Assembly: GCF_001541095.1 (NCBI RefSeq)
Contig: NZ_LMXH01000013.1
Location: forward strand, 1,351 to 59,379
Direction of reading: 5' to 3'
Length of the DNA stretch: 58,029 bases
Source of the DNA: Paenibacillus sp. FJAT-26967
GTDB taxonomy: Bacteria > Bacillota > Bacilli > Paenibacillales > NBRC-103111
Part shown: positions 31,638 to 41,526 of the stretch, one piece after another
Layout: every line of letters begins with the position of its first letter
Position numbering within the stretch: the stretch's first letter is position 1
Program-made: the position numbers and the translations under genes
Notes under the pieces: generated by a model
What the model saw: only the letters and a program-made list of their open reading frames with translations
Told to the model about the DNA's origin: nothing
Databases searched by the model: none

Positions 31638-33662
31638 TCACCATGCCACAGATTCGAATAAGGTTTCCAATACTTTGACCACGCTTAAGGTCCAGCGGAT
31701 CTGCCACCGTGAGTCAATCTCGGCTTTCATGTAATTGTTAATATGCCGGTTCTCCAGAACGAGGGAATGCTTAGGATCAACGGAGACCCAGTTTACAGGC
31801 GTTTGATTGGTCAGCTTATATTCAATCTGCTCGCCCTGACCATCCCAAGTTTTCTCTATGGTAGAGCCATCGGAGAAATGGAACTGAATCGGGACGGCGG
31901 GGGCGGTTCCGCCAAGCTTACGGATCAGTATACTGCTTTCATACAGAAGTTGTCCGGATTTCTCGGTCTGGCGGACGTGGATACGGTCAACGGCGTAATC
32001 GGTCATGCTATTCCCATATACATATTGATCGAAAAACTCGTTCCATTTACTCTTGGTTACGTCCTCAAGAACAGTCTGGAAGTCCCGGGTGCCGGGATGC
32101 TTGAATTTCCACTTCTGAAAGTATGTTTTCATGACCCGATCCATCGTGTTCAGCCCGACACGGCTCTCTATCTCCTTGAGCACCAATTTGGCCCTTGTAT
32201 ACACATTGTCTGCGTACTCGCTGTGATCCCGGTAGGCCCAGGCATTCTTTTTGAGATCGGCGGGGGAGGTAATGTAGCTTGCCTCAACCGGAAGGTTAGG
32301 CTTTGCTCCGTACTCCAGCTCCATTAACTTGTCTTCGGTGTAGGAGGTAAACCCTTCATCGAGCCAGGCCTCCTCGAATTCATTGGAGGCGACCAGTCCA
32401 TACCAGAACTGGTGGCCGATCTCATGGACGACAACCCGTTCCAGCTCAAGATCAGGCGGGCCTTCTGAAGCTCCCCAGGCGGTGATGAGGGTGGGATATT
32501 CCATGCCTCCCGTACCGTTTGCTTCTTCAGGAGGCACTACGATCGATAACGTCGAGTAAGGATAAGCCCCGTACCACTGGGAATAGCGGCTAAGTGCTTT
32601 TTTGGCGGCTACCATATATCTGGCTTTATAGGGCTCATGCTTAGGGTCCAGATACAGTTTGATTTTGACACCAGGCAGGTTAGGAGCTGAATACGGTTCT
32701 TCGTATGTTTTAAAATGGGGGGAAGCGGCCCAGGCAAAATCATGAACGTCATCGGCATAGTATTGGTAAGTTCTCGTTCCCTTGTCTTCGATGGGATTCT
32801 TGGTCTGAAATCCTGTGGCGGCGACAATATAATTAGAAGGAACCTTAATCCGCACATCAAAGATGCCGAAATCCGCATAAAACTCGGAATTGCCATGATA
32901 CTGGTGCAGATTCCAGCCTTCGGCTTGCCGGCCGCGTGTGCCTGAAGGCTCGTACACCGCAAGCTTGGGAAACCATTGGCCGGCCATGACATAGTCCTTA
33001 GTTACGCCCATACGCGCGAAAGCCTGCGGAAGCTTGACCGCAAAATTCGTATGCAGCGTTACGGCTCCGCCTGCGGCTACAGGTTTGGGCAGAGTAACTT
33101 TGAGCAGAGTGCGGTCATCGGGATTGCCGTCATCCGGCTGGACATATTGCATAGTGGAGCTGAGGTCTATTTCTTCGCCGGTCTTGATGCTGCGGAGCTC
33201 CATTTCGCCGAAGCTTCCCTTTTTGGCTTCGTCTCCTCTCAATTTGCCCCCAGACTCTTTCATAAAGGTGGTCTTCTCCGATGCGAACGCATTCGGATAC
33301 AGATGCATGTACAGCTCTTGAACAGGCTGGGAACCCGGGTTCTTCCAGGTCATGGTTTGCTGTCCAAGGAGGGTTTGGGTCTCCGGGTTGTATTCAACAT
33401 TGATGTGATATTCGACGATTCGTTTGCTAAGCTGCGGGTGTACGGTTCCGCTTGAGGATGGCTGCTGCATAATCGGTGGAACAGGTTCTGCCTGTGCCGG
33501 AGCTGCGGCATTTGGAGCCGTGTCGGTTAGAAGGACCCTGCTTGTCAGGCCCGTCCGCTCTTCAGGGGACGAAAGGAGCAGATTCGTAAGAAGGACGGCG
33601 CTGAGAAGCGTGGCGGCTGTTGCGAACCAAGCTGTTTTTCGATTAGCCAACTTTAAATTCAT
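31638..33662 (-). CDS. M1-family metallopeptidase, membrane anchored
   Basis: 674 residues. A single N-terminal anchor (about 10-32) puts the catalytic part outside. The gluzincin motif HEIGHQFWYG (H413, H417) and the downstream zinc-ligand glutamate E436 in WLDEGFTSY, plus the substrate-binding GTGGMEYP, define M1 aminopeptidase-like enzymes. The N-terminal beta-domain is present, but the long C-terminal helical domain of classic M1 enzymes is short, as in the bacterial membrane group. GGGGTGAAAATC precedes ATG 33662, preferred over a start 8 codons earlier. First gene of a two-gene operon. Confidence 0.92.
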   Translation of the reverse strand: MNLKLANRKTAWFATAATLLSAVLLTNLLLSSPEERTGLTSRVLLTDTAPNAAAPAQAEPVPPIMQQPSSSGTVHPQLSKRIVEYHINVEYNPETQTLLGQQTMTWKNPGSQPVQELYMHLYPNAFASEKTTFMKESGGKLRGDEAKKGSFGEMELRSIKTGEEIDLSSTMQYVQPDDGNPDDRTLLKVTLPKPVAAGGAVTLHTNFAVKLPQAFARMGVTKDYVMAGQWFPKLAVYEPSGTRGRQAEGWNLHQYHGNSEFYADFGIFDVRIKVPSNYIVAATGFQTKNPIEDKGTRTYQYYADDVHDFAWAASPHFKTYEEPYSAPNLPGVKIKLYLDPKHEPYKARYMVAAKKALSRYSQWYGAYPYSTLSIVVPPEEANGTGGMEYPTLITAWGASEGPPDLELERVVVHEIGHQFWYGLVASNEFEEAWLDEGFTSYTEDKLMELEYGAKPNLPVEASYITSPADLKKNAWAYRDHSEYADNVYTRAKLVLKEIESRVGLNTMDRVMKTYFQKWKFKHPGTRDFQTVLEDVTKSKWNEFFDQYVYGNSMTDYAVDRIHVRQTEKSGQLLYESSILIRKLGGTAPAVPIQFHFSDGSTIEKTWDGQGEQIEYKLTNQTPVNWVSVDPKHSLVLENRHINNYMKAEIDSRWQIRWTLSVVKVLETLFESVAW

Positions 33663-33675
33663 GATTTTCACCCCG

Positions 33676-33704
33676 TTGACAAGCATCTACAGCATGTATA
33701 TGTT
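33676..33704 (+). promoter_or_regulatory. Sigma-A promoter of ywhD
   Basis: TTGACA (33676-33681), a 17-base spacer and TATGTT (33699-33704), 76 bases before the ywhD ATG. Confidence 0.55.
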
Positions 33705-33779
33705 TGCATTCCGGGGATTATTAGCTAAAATGAAGGAAGTAGAGAAGAATTATTTTTCAGGAAAGCGAAGGTGCCTTTC

Positions 33780-34289
33780 ATGGATTCAAATAAAGAAGAA
33801 ACACCGAAGAAAAAACCTGCGGCGCTGAATATCGTCAGCACCAAGATCAATCACAAAGGATTCGGCGCGGGCTCTATTGACCTCAGCAACGTATCCAGCC
33901 TCATTATTGACGGGGACGAGGCTTATCTTGATATGGGCGCTCTGCATGCCAAGAGCGCAGTAGAGAAGAGAATCCGTTTCTCGACGAATAAAGAGGATGT
34001 TCCTAATGGACGCAAATGCTGGATCATATGGGTGGCCGTGGACCGCACGCCCGAAGGAACCTATTACGCGGGTGTGACGGCCTGTGAAATGTTGGTCGAT
34101 ACCGAAGCCCGCCGGGGCTGGAAAATCCTTGCCGACCATGTGAACCGGATGGATGCCGCTATGAAGCGCAAGATCATGGTCGATAACCTGGATGACCAGG
34201 AAAAAGCCTTGCTCCGCAAGGCTTTGATCGATCACAATGAAGAGTGGTGGGACCGCTCAACTGACGGCCTCAAAACGGCTTTGGCTTAA
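33780..34289 (+). CDS. ywhD: YwhD family protein
   Basis: 169 residues, clearly homologous to Bacillus YwhD: HKGFGAGSIDLSNVS, DMGALHAKSAVEKRIRF, PEGTYYAGVTACEMLVD and DHVNRMDAAMKRKI. Cytosolic, with no enzyme motif; function unknown. The start ATG 33780 has GAAGGTG 6 bases upstream, preferred over an in-frame ATG 3 codons earlier. In Bacillus it also lies next to pbpG, speE and speB, and the same set appears here. Confidence 0.93.
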   Translation: MDSNKEETPKKKPAALNIVSTKINHKGFGAGSIDLSNVSSLIIDGDEAYLDMGALHAKSAVEKRIRFSTNKEDVPNGRKCWIIWVAVDRTPEGTYYAGVTACEMLVDTEARRGWKILADHVNRMDAAMKRKIMVDNLDDQEKALLRKALIDHNEEWWDRSTDGLKTALA

Positions 34290-34389
34290 TCTTCAGCCAA
34301 ATATGTACAAATTGTGTCATCCATTGTTAGGATAATGGGAAGCGAGTATACTATCACTAGTGTATGTTATGCTCATATACTAGGACAGC

Positions 34390-34425
34390 AAAAGGCAGAT
34401 GGGGGACGCCCGTTTCTGCCTTTTT
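34390..34425 (+). terminator. ywhD terminator
   Basis: AAAAGGCAGA pairs with TCTGCCTTTTT around GC-rich inner pairs (GGG/CCC). Confidence 0.85.
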
Positions 34426-34570
34426 GCGTGCAAATACACGCAACAAGTGGGACGAGCTGCGAGCGATACCGGCAGTGGAATTCGTTCTATATAAGAGGTA
34501 TGTTCTAATAACGGATACGGACGGGAATTATCGATACCCCCCCCTTGTCCGCGGGTCAGATGAAATTATC

Positions 34571-34609
34571 AAAAGGCCGATGCGGGATACAAACCGCATC
34601 GGCCTTTTT
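34571..34609 (-). terminator. pbpG terminator (bidirectional)
   Basis: AAAAGGCCGATGCGG and CCGCATCGGCCTTTTT form a perfect long stem, with A and T tracts on the two sides, 43 bases past the pbpG stop. Confidence 0.9.
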
Positions 34610-34651
34610 GATTTCGGTAAAGTATGGATGTTCGGTCCAGTGTTTAATAAG

Positions 34652-36736
34652 CTAGTCATTCCACCAGCGTTTCACATCATTCCACCAGGAACGCGCGCCG
34701 CTTCCGAACCCTTTGTCGCGCGATGAGCGGTTCGTGCAGTATTCCTTCGGTTCCGTACCCGTCAGGAACGCTTCGACACGTGCTTCAGTCGAACAATCTT
34801 CATTAGCGAGCTTGCCGCTAACCGGATCGATATAGACGGTCGTGACGCCTTCCGGCACCGGGAAGAGCTTCGGGGGAATCGCCGCAAGCGCTCCTTCGGT
34901 ATATCCGGCGAAGATCGGTGAAGCCAAGTGCGATTCGGCGGTGTTGATGGCCCGTCCCTTGTCATAACCGACCCACACGGCCGTAGCCAGCTCGGGTGTA
35001 TAGCCGACCATCCAGGCATCGGCATCGGTTGTGCCGGTCTTGCCGGCCACCGGTCTCTTGATCGTTGCCGCGACCCGGCTGCCGGTACCGCCCGTCTCGA
35101 ATACGCTCTCCATCATATGGGTGAGTACATAGGATGGAGCCGCATCCGCAACCCGTTCGCTCTTGGGCTCCGCCTTGTAAAGCTGGAGACCGGCCATGTC
35201 CTCGATCTTAATGATGGCGGTCGGCTCCACCTGAACGCCCTGATTCGCGAGGGCTGCGAAGGCCGAGACCATCTCGAAAGGGCTCGCGGGGTAGGTACCC
35301 AGGGCCAGTGACGGGAGAGGCTGCAGATCTCCTTTGATTCCGAAACGGCGGGCTGTATCTACAACTTGCTGCGGGCCTATCTTGAGAATAGTATCCACCG
35401 CATAAATGTTATCCGATTTGGCAATGGCCCGGCGCATATCGATATCCGTATTTTCATATTGATCGTTGAAATTGCGCGGCGTATACGTTTTCCTGCCGTC
35501 ATCGTAAGTAAATGTCCTGGGCTCACTCCGAACTTTACTCAGTGGAGTGAACCCATTCTGCAGAGCGGTCAAGTAGACGAAAGGCTTAAAACTGGAGCCG
35601 GGCTGCCGGGAAGTTGCGAATACGCGGTTAAACTGATTCGCTTCATAATTTTTGCCGCCGACCATCGCTTTGATGTACCCGTTTCGCGGATCAATCGAGA
35701 TAAGGGCGCTCTGAAGCTCGCTGTCTTTAGGAATATGCTTGCTGACCTGCTGCTCGGCGATTTTCTGCGCTTGGAGATCCAGCGTGGTGTAAATGTTATG
35801 ACCGCCCTGTTCAAACTGTTCTTCTGTGATTCCAAGTTTCTGGATCGCCTGATTTTTAATATAGTCCCGGAAATAAGGGGCCGGTGAAGGCTTCTTCTCG
35901 GCCAGCGGCTTGATGTCCAGCTTCTGCGCCGCCGCCGCATCCGCCTCCTGTTGAGTAACAAATCCTTCATTAACCATCGTCTTCAGGACGACATTTTTAC
36001 GGTCCAGCGCATTTTCCATATTGTAATAGGGTGAATAATACTTGGGCCCTTTCGGGACTCCCACAAGCAGAGCGCTCTCTGCAAGGGTCAGGTCTTTGGC
36101 ATGCTTGCCAAAAAATAACTGCGAAGCCGCCTCGATACCGTAAGTGGAATGTCCATAATAGATCTGGTTGAGGTAACTTTCCAATATTTGATCCTTATCC
36201 AGCTGCATTTCCATCTGCACGGCATAGACCGTTTCTTTTATTTTACGTGTCCAGGTCCGGTCGTGATTTAAATATAAGTTACGGGCGAGCTGCTGCGTAA
36301 TCGTTCCAGCACCCTGCACCTTGGACATGTTTTTTAAATTAACAACCGCCGCCCGTGCAATACTTTTCACATCAAAGCCAGGGTGACTATAAAAGTTCTG
36401 GTCTTCAATCGCCAAGGTTGCTTTCACGACGTAGACGGAAATTTCGTTGATCGGCACGATTTTACGGTTCTGACCGGAATCGAGTGTCTCAATCAATTCT
36501 CCGTTCACATCGAAAATTTGAGAAGTCTGCAGTACTTTGGTGACCGGAAGTGCCTGCGACCGCAGGTAAAGCAGGGAGAACCCGGTAAGTACACAAATAA
36601 TCAGGAAAGCTGCAAAGGAGAAAGAGAATCCCCGTTTCAGGCGGCGCTGCCAGGGCGATGGTGATCCGGCTGGACCTTCCTTCTTTTTGCTCGCGGGGGC
36701 GGCTGGTTGTTCGGGTGTAGCAGGTTGTTCGGCCAA
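34652..36736 (-). CDS. pbpG: Class A penicillin-binding protein (PBP2d/PbpG-like)
   Basis: 694 residues: cytoplasmic Pro/Ala-rich tail, one membrane helix (about 37-58), a GT51 glycosyltransferase with catalytic E111 in AIEDQNFYSHPGFD and GAGTITQQLARN, then a transpeptidase with SSFK (S381/K384), SDN (about 435) and KTGTT (about 569). It polymerises and crosslinks peptidoglycan. In Bacillus, pbpG is sigma-F controlled and acts in spore wall synthesis; here the same synteny (ywhD, speE, speB) supports orthology. The start is TTG 36736 behind AAGGAGAG. The C-terminus ends in a Trp/Lys-rich segment. Confidence 0.93.
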   Translation of the reverse strand: MAEQPATPEQPAAPASKKKEGPAGSPSPWQRRLKRGFSFSFAAFLIICVLTGFSLLYLRSQALPVTKVLQTSQIFDVNGELIETLDSGQNRKIVPINEISVYVVKATLAIEDQNFYSHPGFDVKSIARAAVVNLKNMSKVQGAGTITQQLARNLYLNHDRTWTRKIKETVYAVQMEMQLDKDQILESYLNQIYYGHSTYGIEAASQLFFGKHAKDLTLAESALLVGVPKGPKYYSPYYNMENALDRKNVVLKTMVNEGFVTQQEADAAAAQKLDIKPLAEKKPSPAPYFRDYIKNQAIQKLGITEEQFEQGGHNIYTTLDLQAQKIAEQQVSKHIPKDSELQSALISIDPRNGYIKAMVGGKNYEANQFNRVFATSRQPGSSFKPFVYLTALQNGFTPLSKVRSEPRTFTYDDGRKTYTPRNFNDQYENTDIDMRRAIAKSDNIYAVDTILKIGPQQVVDTARRFGIKGDLQPLPSLALGTYPASPFEMVSAFAALANQGVQVEPTAIIKIEDMAGLQLYKAEPKSERVADAAPSYVLTHMMESVFETGGTGSRVAATIKRPVAGKTGTTDADAWMVGYTPELATAVWVGYDKGRAINTAESHLASPIFAGYTEGALAAIPPKLFPVPEGVTTVYIDPVSGKLANEDCSTEARVEAFLTGTEPKEYCTNRSSRDKGFGSGARSWWNDVKRWWND

Positions 36737-37122
36737 AGTCCCTCACTCTCCTTTCTTCTGGGGGCATCGGACTAGGGGACGGGACGGATTGCTTCTGCGC
36801 TTGGTTTGCTTGGCATCCTTACTATCAGTATGGAAAAGCTTACCGGGCGCTATTCAATTATTTTCCCGCCAGGGTCCTAAAATTTCGTAAACCTGCCCCA
36901 TTCCGTCCTGCAATTTTCTTGCATTTCGGGTTCAATCCTCTATAATACAATTTGTGTGAGCAAACCTTCAAGACACAGGGCTTGTCCCGTGAATGGAATG
37001 ATCTGCCCGCAAGACAATGACGAGGCTATTAATTAGTACGGAACAACGGGGCGGCGGTCTCAAGACCACCTCACTGTATGCTCTCCTTACTCAACCAATA
37101 TCGAAGAAAAGAGGCTGGGAAT
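36737..37122. other. Divergent control region and long speE leader
   Basis: No gene. It holds the divergent pbpG and speE promoters. From the predicted speE start (near 36953) to its ATG is a leader of about 170 bases with local hairpins, including GGCGGTCT / AGACCACC just before the coding region. The length is unusual for a housekeeping gene. Confidence 0.5.
36919..36946 (+). promoter_or_regulatory. Sigma-A promoter of speE-speB
   Basis: TTGCAT (36919-36924), a 16-base spacer and a perfect TATAAT (36941-36946). Confidence 0.75.
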
Positions 37123-37950
37123 ATGGAACTTTGGTACACCGAGAAACAGACGGAGAACTTCGGCATTACGTCCAAAATTAAAGAGACGCTGGTGACGGAG
37201 AAAACAGATTTTCAAGATCTCGCCATGATTGATACGAACGAATGGGGCCGCATGCTTGTCCTGGACGGCATGGTTATGACTAGCGTAAGAGATGAATTCG
37301 TATACCACGAGATGGTAGCGCATCCGGCGCTTTCAACGCATCCGAACCCTAAGAACGTACTTGTAGTAGGCGGCGGCGACGGCGGTGTGATCCGTGAGGT
37401 ACTGAAGCATCCTGAAGTGGAAAAAGCCGTTCTCGTGGAAATCGACGGTAAAGTAATCGAATATTCTAAGAAATACTTGCCGGAAATTGCCGGCGAACTG
37501 GACAACCCTCGTGTAGAAGTCATCGTAAACGATGGCTACATGCACATTCATGATCATAAAAATACGTACGATGTGATTATGGTTGATTCCACGGAGCCTG
37601 TCGGCCCCGCAGTTGAGCTCTTCTCCAAAGGCTTCTATCAAGGAATCTATGAATCATTGAAAGAAGACGGCATCTTCGTTGCGCAAACGGACAACCCGTG
37701 GTTCAAGGCGGATCTGATCCAGACCGTTAACCGCGATGTTCGTGAAATTTTCCCGATTGTCCGTGTATACGGAGCAAATATTCCTACTTATCCAAGTGGT
37801 CTGTGGACCTTTACTATGGGCAGTAAAAAGTATGATCCGCTTCAGGTTGAAGAAGCATCGATTCCAGAATTCGAGACGAAGTACTACACTCCGCGCCTTC
37901 ATAAAGCAGCGTTTGTACTGCCTAAGTTCGTAGAAGATCTCGTTAAATAA
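37123..37950 (+). CDS. speE: Spermidine synthase
   Basis: 275 residues, close to Bacillus SpeE (276). Transfers aminopropyl from decarboxylated SAM to putrescine. The SAM-like binding motif [16 protein letters not shown] and the catalytic [16 protein letters not shown] segment with its Asp are present. The ATG at 37123 ([15 protein letters not shown]) is chosen over a start 15 codons earlier because homologues start there; AGAGG precedes it. Operon with speB, 35 bases apart. Confidence 0.95.
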   Translation: MELWYTEKQTENFGITSKIKETLVTEKTDFQDLAMIDTNEWGRMLVLDGMVMTSVRDEFVYHEMVAHPALSTHPNPKNVLVVGGGDGGVIREVLKHPEVEKAVLVEIDGKVIEYSKKYLPEIAGELDNPRVEVIVNDGYMHIHDHKNTYDVIMVDSTEPVGPAVELFSKGFYQGIYESLKEDGIFVAQTDNPWFKADLIQTVNRDVREIFPIVRVYGANIPTYPSGLWTFTMGSKKYDPLQVEEASIPEFETKYYTPRLHKAAFVLPKFVEDLVK

Positions 37951-37985
37951 ATTCTCTTCCTATAAAAGAAAGGAGCGACGACAGC

Positions 37986-38855
37986 ATGCGATTAGATCAA
38001 GCATACTCCGGCAATATTTTTATTGCCGCTTCAGAAGATTACGCGGCCTCCCGCGCCGTGTTATACGGAATGCCTATGGATTATACCGTCAGCTTCCGCC
38101 CGGGCTCCCGTTTCGGTCCTGCCCGCATTCGCGAAGTGTCCATCGGGCTTGAGGAATACAGCCCCTACTTGGATAAGAGCCTGGACGAAGTGAACTATTT
38201 CGACGCAGGCGACCTGATGCTGCCGTTCGGTAACGCCGGCCGCAGCCTGGAGATCATAGGCGAGTACGTGCGCGGCCTGCTGGACGACGGCAAATTCCCG
38301 CTCGGAATAGGCGGCGAACATCTCGTATCCTGGCCGGTCATCCGCGAAGTATATGCGAAATATCCGGATCTCGTGCTCATCCATTTCGATGCGCATACCG
38401 ACCTTCGCGAGCAGTACGAAGGCGAGCCGCTCTCACATTCGACTCCAATCCGCAAAGCCGCTGAGCTTATCGGAGGCAAGAATGTGTACCAGTTCGGTAT
38501 CCGCTCGGGGATGCGCGAAGAGTTTGAATATGCGCGCAAGAACCTGAACTTCCATCCGTTCGAAGTCTTGGAACCGCTGAAGAAGGTGCTGCCGGATCTG
38601 GCAGGCCGCCCCGTGTACCTGACTATCGACATCGATGTGCTTGATCCTTCGGCAGCGCCGGGCACAGGTACCGCTGAAGCGGGCGGCATTACGAGCAAGG
38701 AACTGCTCGCGGCCGTTCACGCTATCGCCGGTTCCGACGTCAACGTTGTCGGAGCTGACGTAGTTGAGGTAGCTCCGGTTTACGACCCGTCGGAGCAGAC
38801 GCAGATTGTTGCGGCCAAGCTTATCCGTGAAATGCTGCTCGGACTGGTGAAGTAG
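37986..38855 (+). CDS. speB: Agmatinase
   Basis: 289 residues of the ureohydrolase family; splits agmatine to putrescine and urea, giving the substrate for SpeE. Binuclear Mn ligands are visible: GIGGEHLVSW, FDAHTDLREQY, LTIDIDVLDPS and the C-terminal VVEVAP region. AAAGGAG lies upstream. Second gene of the speEB operon, ending at the terminator at 38898. Confidence 0.95.
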   Translation: MRLDQAYSGNIFIAASEDYAASRAVLYGMPMDYTVSFRPGSRFGPARIREVSIGLEEYSPYLDKSLDEVNYFDAGDLMLPFGNAGRSLEIIGEYVRGLLDDGKFPLGIGGEHLVSWPVIREVYAKYPDLVLIHFDAHTDLREQYEGEPLSHSTPIRKAAELIGGKNVYQFGIRSGMREEFEYARKNLNFHPFEVLEPLKKVLPDLAGRPVYLTIDIDVLDPSAAPGTGTAEAGGITSKELLAAVHAIAGSDVNVVGADVVEVAPVYDPSEQTQIVAAKLIREMLLGLVK

Positions 38856-38897
38856 TTATAATGAAGGTGTTTCGTATACCTTAGCCAATAAACAAGC

Positions 38898-38934
38898 AAA
38901 TCCCCCGGGGCCGATCCGCTCCGGGGGATTTTTT
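38898..38934 (+). terminator. speEB operon terminator
   Basis: AAATCCCCCGG and CCGGGGGATTTTTT form a strong GC stem with a T run. Confidence 0.93.
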
Positions 38935-39083
38935 GGTGGGTACATCTCTGCCCGCCCGCAAGGCCCGGTCTTGCAAAGGTCCATTGAAAATCCCGGTGCG
39001 ATGCTATACACTTATAGCTAACTTTTCTTTTCCTGCTTCAGCCCTCTGGCGGCCGTCAGGACGGAACGGAGCGTTTAACGATT

Positions 39084-39500
39084 ATGTCTAATAAAAAGAA
39101 CGTCAAGGTCTTCATCAGCAGTGTTGCGGGTGAGGAACGGATAACACAAGAAGCGCGTGGTGAGCTGTATCTTCGGGAGGATAAAGTCTATGTCCGCTAT
39201 GAGGAGACATCGGCCGAGATGGGGAAGACGCTCACGATGGTGAAAATAGCCCCGGGTGAGCTCAAAATTATGCGAAGCGGCGAAGTCGGGGCGGAGCAGA
39301 CGTTTGTTCCCGGGCAATCGAGGAGAGGCTGGTACCGTGCAGCCGGAGGTTCCCTTCCGATTGATATACACACGCGAACGTATACCCGCCAGCTTGTCGA
39401 GGGAATAGGCCGGATTCAGTGGAGCTATGACCTGTATGTGGAAGAAGAACATGCAGGTTTATATACATTAACGTTAACGATTCAGGAGGATGTAACATGA
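39084..39500 (+). CDS. ywiB: DUF1934 protein YwiB
   Basis: 138 residues, predicted all-beta (calycin-like): repeated strand patterns such as [18 protein letters not shown] and [13 protein letters not shown]. It matches the YwiB family, which in Bacillus also sits directly upstream of argS. Function unknown. Its TGA overlaps the argS ATG (ATGA), so translation is coupled. Confidence 0.9.
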   Translation: MSNKKNVKVFISSVAGEERITQEARGELYLREDKVYVRYEETSAEMGKTLTMVKIAPGELKIMRSGEVGAEQTFVPGQSRRGWYRAAGGSLPIDIHTRTYTRQLVEGIGRIQWSYDLYVEEEHAGLYTLTLTIQEDVT

Positions 39501-41170
39501 ATGTGTTGGAGCAAGTAAAACATACGCTCAAAGAAGCGATTGGTGAAGCGGCGGTTACAGCAGGGCTTGTTCAGGCATCGGAGCTGCCGGAGATTGTACT
39601 GGAGGTGCCCAAAGACAAGGCACATGGAGATTTTGCAACTAACCTGGCCATGCAGCTGTCCCGTATAGCCAAGCAGAACCCGCGCGCCATTGCCGATCAG
39701 CTTGTTGCCAAGCTGGATAAGGCCAAGGCCCAAATCGCGGATGTTGAAATTGCCGGACCCGGTTTCATTAATTTCCGTATGGATAAGAGCTACCTGTATC
39801 CGATTCTTGCCGGTGTAGCAGACAAGGGCGACAACTACGGTGAGGTTAATATTGGACAAGGACGGAAAGTTCAAGTCGAGTTCGTTAGCGCGAACCCTAC
39901 AGGCTCCTTGCATCTTGGACATGCACGCGGAGCAGCCGTGGGCGATGCGCTCTGTAACCTGCTGACATTGGCGGGCTATGATGTTACGCGCGAATACTAC
40001 ATCAACGATGCCGGTAATCAGGTGATGAATTTGGCGAAGTCGATCGAAGCCCGTTACCTTCAGGCTCTTGGACAACAAGCCGAGATGCCGGAAGACGGAT
40101 ACCACGGGGAAGACATCAAAGGCTTTGCACAGGATCTGGCTGCTGCAGAGGGCGACCGGCTGGTTAATCTGGGTGAAGAAGAACGCCTCGCTTATTTCCG
40201 TCAGTACGGGCTCCAGAAAGAGCTTGATAAAATTAAACGCGATCTTGGACGCTTCGGTGTCCACTTCGACGAGTGGTTCTCCGAAACGTCCATTTATGAA
40301 AAAGGGCTCATCGACGACGTGCTGGGCAAACTCCGCGAATCCGGCTATGTATTTGAGCACGAAGGTGCTACGTGGCTGCGTACGACGGAGCTGGGTGACG
40401 ATAAGGATCGCGTATTGATTAAAAATGACGGGTCTTTCACTTATTTGACACCGGATGTGGCTTACCACCGGAACAAATTCGAACGCGGTTATGATCAGCT
40501 GATCAACATTTGGGGAGCCGATCACCACGGCTACATTCCGCGTATGAAAGCGGCCATGACAGCACTTGGCTATGAGGCAGACCGCCTGACTGTTCTTATC
40601 GCCCAGATGGTGAGCTTGTTCCAGGACGGCGAGAAAGTCAAAATGTCCAAGCGTACGGGCAAAGCCGTTACGATGGAAGATTTGATGGACGAAGTCGGCG
40701 TGGATGCGATTCGTTATTTCTTCACGATGCGGAGTATGGACTCTCATCTTGATTTTGATATGGATCTCGCGATTTCCAAATCGAACGAGAATCCGGTGTT
40801 CTATGTGCAGTATGCACATGCACGTATCTGCAGCATTTTCCGCCAGGCGGAGGAACAGGGAGTGGAGATACGTGACCTTGCGCAAGTAGATCTCTCCTAT
40901 CTGAATACAGAAGCAGAATTCGAGCTGCTCCGCAAAATGGGCGAGCTTCCGGAAGAAGTGGCGGTTGCCGCCGATCTGTATGCGCCGCACCGCTTGATCC
41001 GCTATGTGTATGATCTGGCAGGACTTTTCCACAGTTACTACAGAGCGGAACGCGTCATCACGGAAGATGCGGAGCAGACTCAAGCTCGCCTTGCGCTTCT
41101 ATCGGCGCTTCGCATCGTGATCCGCAACGTACTCGCTTCTGTGGGCGTATCTGCTCCGGATCGGATGTAG
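39497..41170 (+). CDS. argS: Arginyl-tRNA synthetase
   Basis: 557 residues. Class I synthetase charging tRNA-Arg; ATP motifs HLGH ([14 protein letters not shown]) and KMSKR ([12 protein letters not shown]). The N-terminal Add-1 domain, catalytic Rossmann fold and C-terminal anticodon-binding helices are all present. Start ATG 39497 overlaps the YwiB stop. No terminator is seen before 41198, so the following small frame may be cotranscribed. Confidence 0.96.
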   Translation: MNVLEQVKHTLKEAIGEAAVTAGLVQASELPEIVLEVPKDKAHGDFATNLAMQLSRIAKQNPRAIADQLVAKLDKAKAQIADVEIAGPGFINFRMDKSYLYPILAGVADKGDNYGEVNIGQGRKVQVEFVSANPTGSLHLGHARGAAVGDALCNLLTLAGYDVTREYYINDAGNQVMNLAKSIEARYLQALGQQAEMPEDGYHGEDIKGFAQDLAAAEGDRLVNLGEEERLAYFRQYGLQKELDKIKRDLGRFGVHFDEWFSETSIYEKGLIDDVLGKLRESGYVFEHEGATWLRTTELGDDKDRVLIKNDGSFTYLTPDVAYHRNKFERGYDQLINIWGADHHGYIPRMKAAMTALGYEADRLTVLIAQMVSLFQDGEKVKMSKRTGKAVTMEDLMDEVGVDAIRYFFTMRSMDSHLDFDMDLAISKSNENPVFYVQYAHARICSIFRQAEEQGVEIRDLAQVDLSYLNTEAEFELLRKMGELPEEVAVAADLYAPHRLIRYVYDLAGLFHSYYRAERVITEDAEQTQARLALLSALRIVIRNVLASVGVSAPDRM

Positions 41171-41197
41171 CCATTGACCACAGCTTCGGAGGCGGCT

Positions 41198-41500
41198 ATG
41201 GAGCTATGCATGCAGAGGGTTTCCCTGCTGCATGGCCGGCTCGCCCTCCCCGGGACGGAGCTCAGGGTGCTGCTTGCGGATAATGGTGACGCTGCAGGAG
41301 GAAGCGCTCCGCTCGAGCGCTTCTGGCAGTATCGGCGCCGATGCAGCCCTGCGCGCCTGGTCAGGGCCCGGCGCCCGCGCAAGAGACAGCGGCAATCGGC
41401 TTGCGCGCCGCTGGTTCTGGGAGCGGCACGCCTTGTGTGCCGCACGGCCCCCGGCCTGTCCGCAATAGACGGACAGGCCGGCCTGACAAATAAATCCTGA
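41198..41500 (+). CDS. GC-rich hypothetical ORF after argS, possibly a remnant
   Basis: A 100-codon frame from ATG 41198 behind CGGAGGCGGCT, just after argS. The first half (ELRVLLADNGDAAGGSAPLE) looks protein-like and loosely recalls glycosyltransferase DNGSSDGS segments; the second half is Arg/Pro-rich and resembles out-of-frame GC-rich DNA. Several other frames are also open here because of the high GC. The last codons (TNKS then TGA) lie inside the terminator stem. Either a decayed gene or a spurious ORF. Confidence 0.25.
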   Translation: MELCMQRVSLLHGRLALPGTELRVLLADNGDAAGGSAPLERFWQYRRRCSPARLVRARRPRKRQRQSACAPLVLGAARLVCRTAPGLSAIDGQAGLTNKS

Positions 41501-41526
41501 TGCCCTCTGCGGGATCAGGATTTATT
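41489..41526. terminator. Bidirectional terminator between argS region and S8 protease
   Basis: AAATAAATCCTGAT and ATCAGGATTTATTT form a perfect 14-base stem. It contains the stop codons of both the plus-strand frame (41498-41500) and the minus-strand protease (41515-41517), so both proteins end in the same TNKS. Confidence 0.8.

Larger units (their letters stand above)
34290..34651. other. Intergenic region with two terminators
   Basis: No gene. It holds the ywhD terminator (34390-34425) and the shared terminator at 34571-34609, separated by about 145 bases. A run of eight Cs near 34537-34544 and a partial palindrome around 34340-34380 (AGTATAC / GTATG) are visible; plus-strand frames here lack ribosome sites. 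Confidence 0.5.

Noticed and set aside
34314-34726. Plus-strand frames after ywhD
   Set aside because: They run through terminator stems and into the antisense of pbpG, without ribosome sites.
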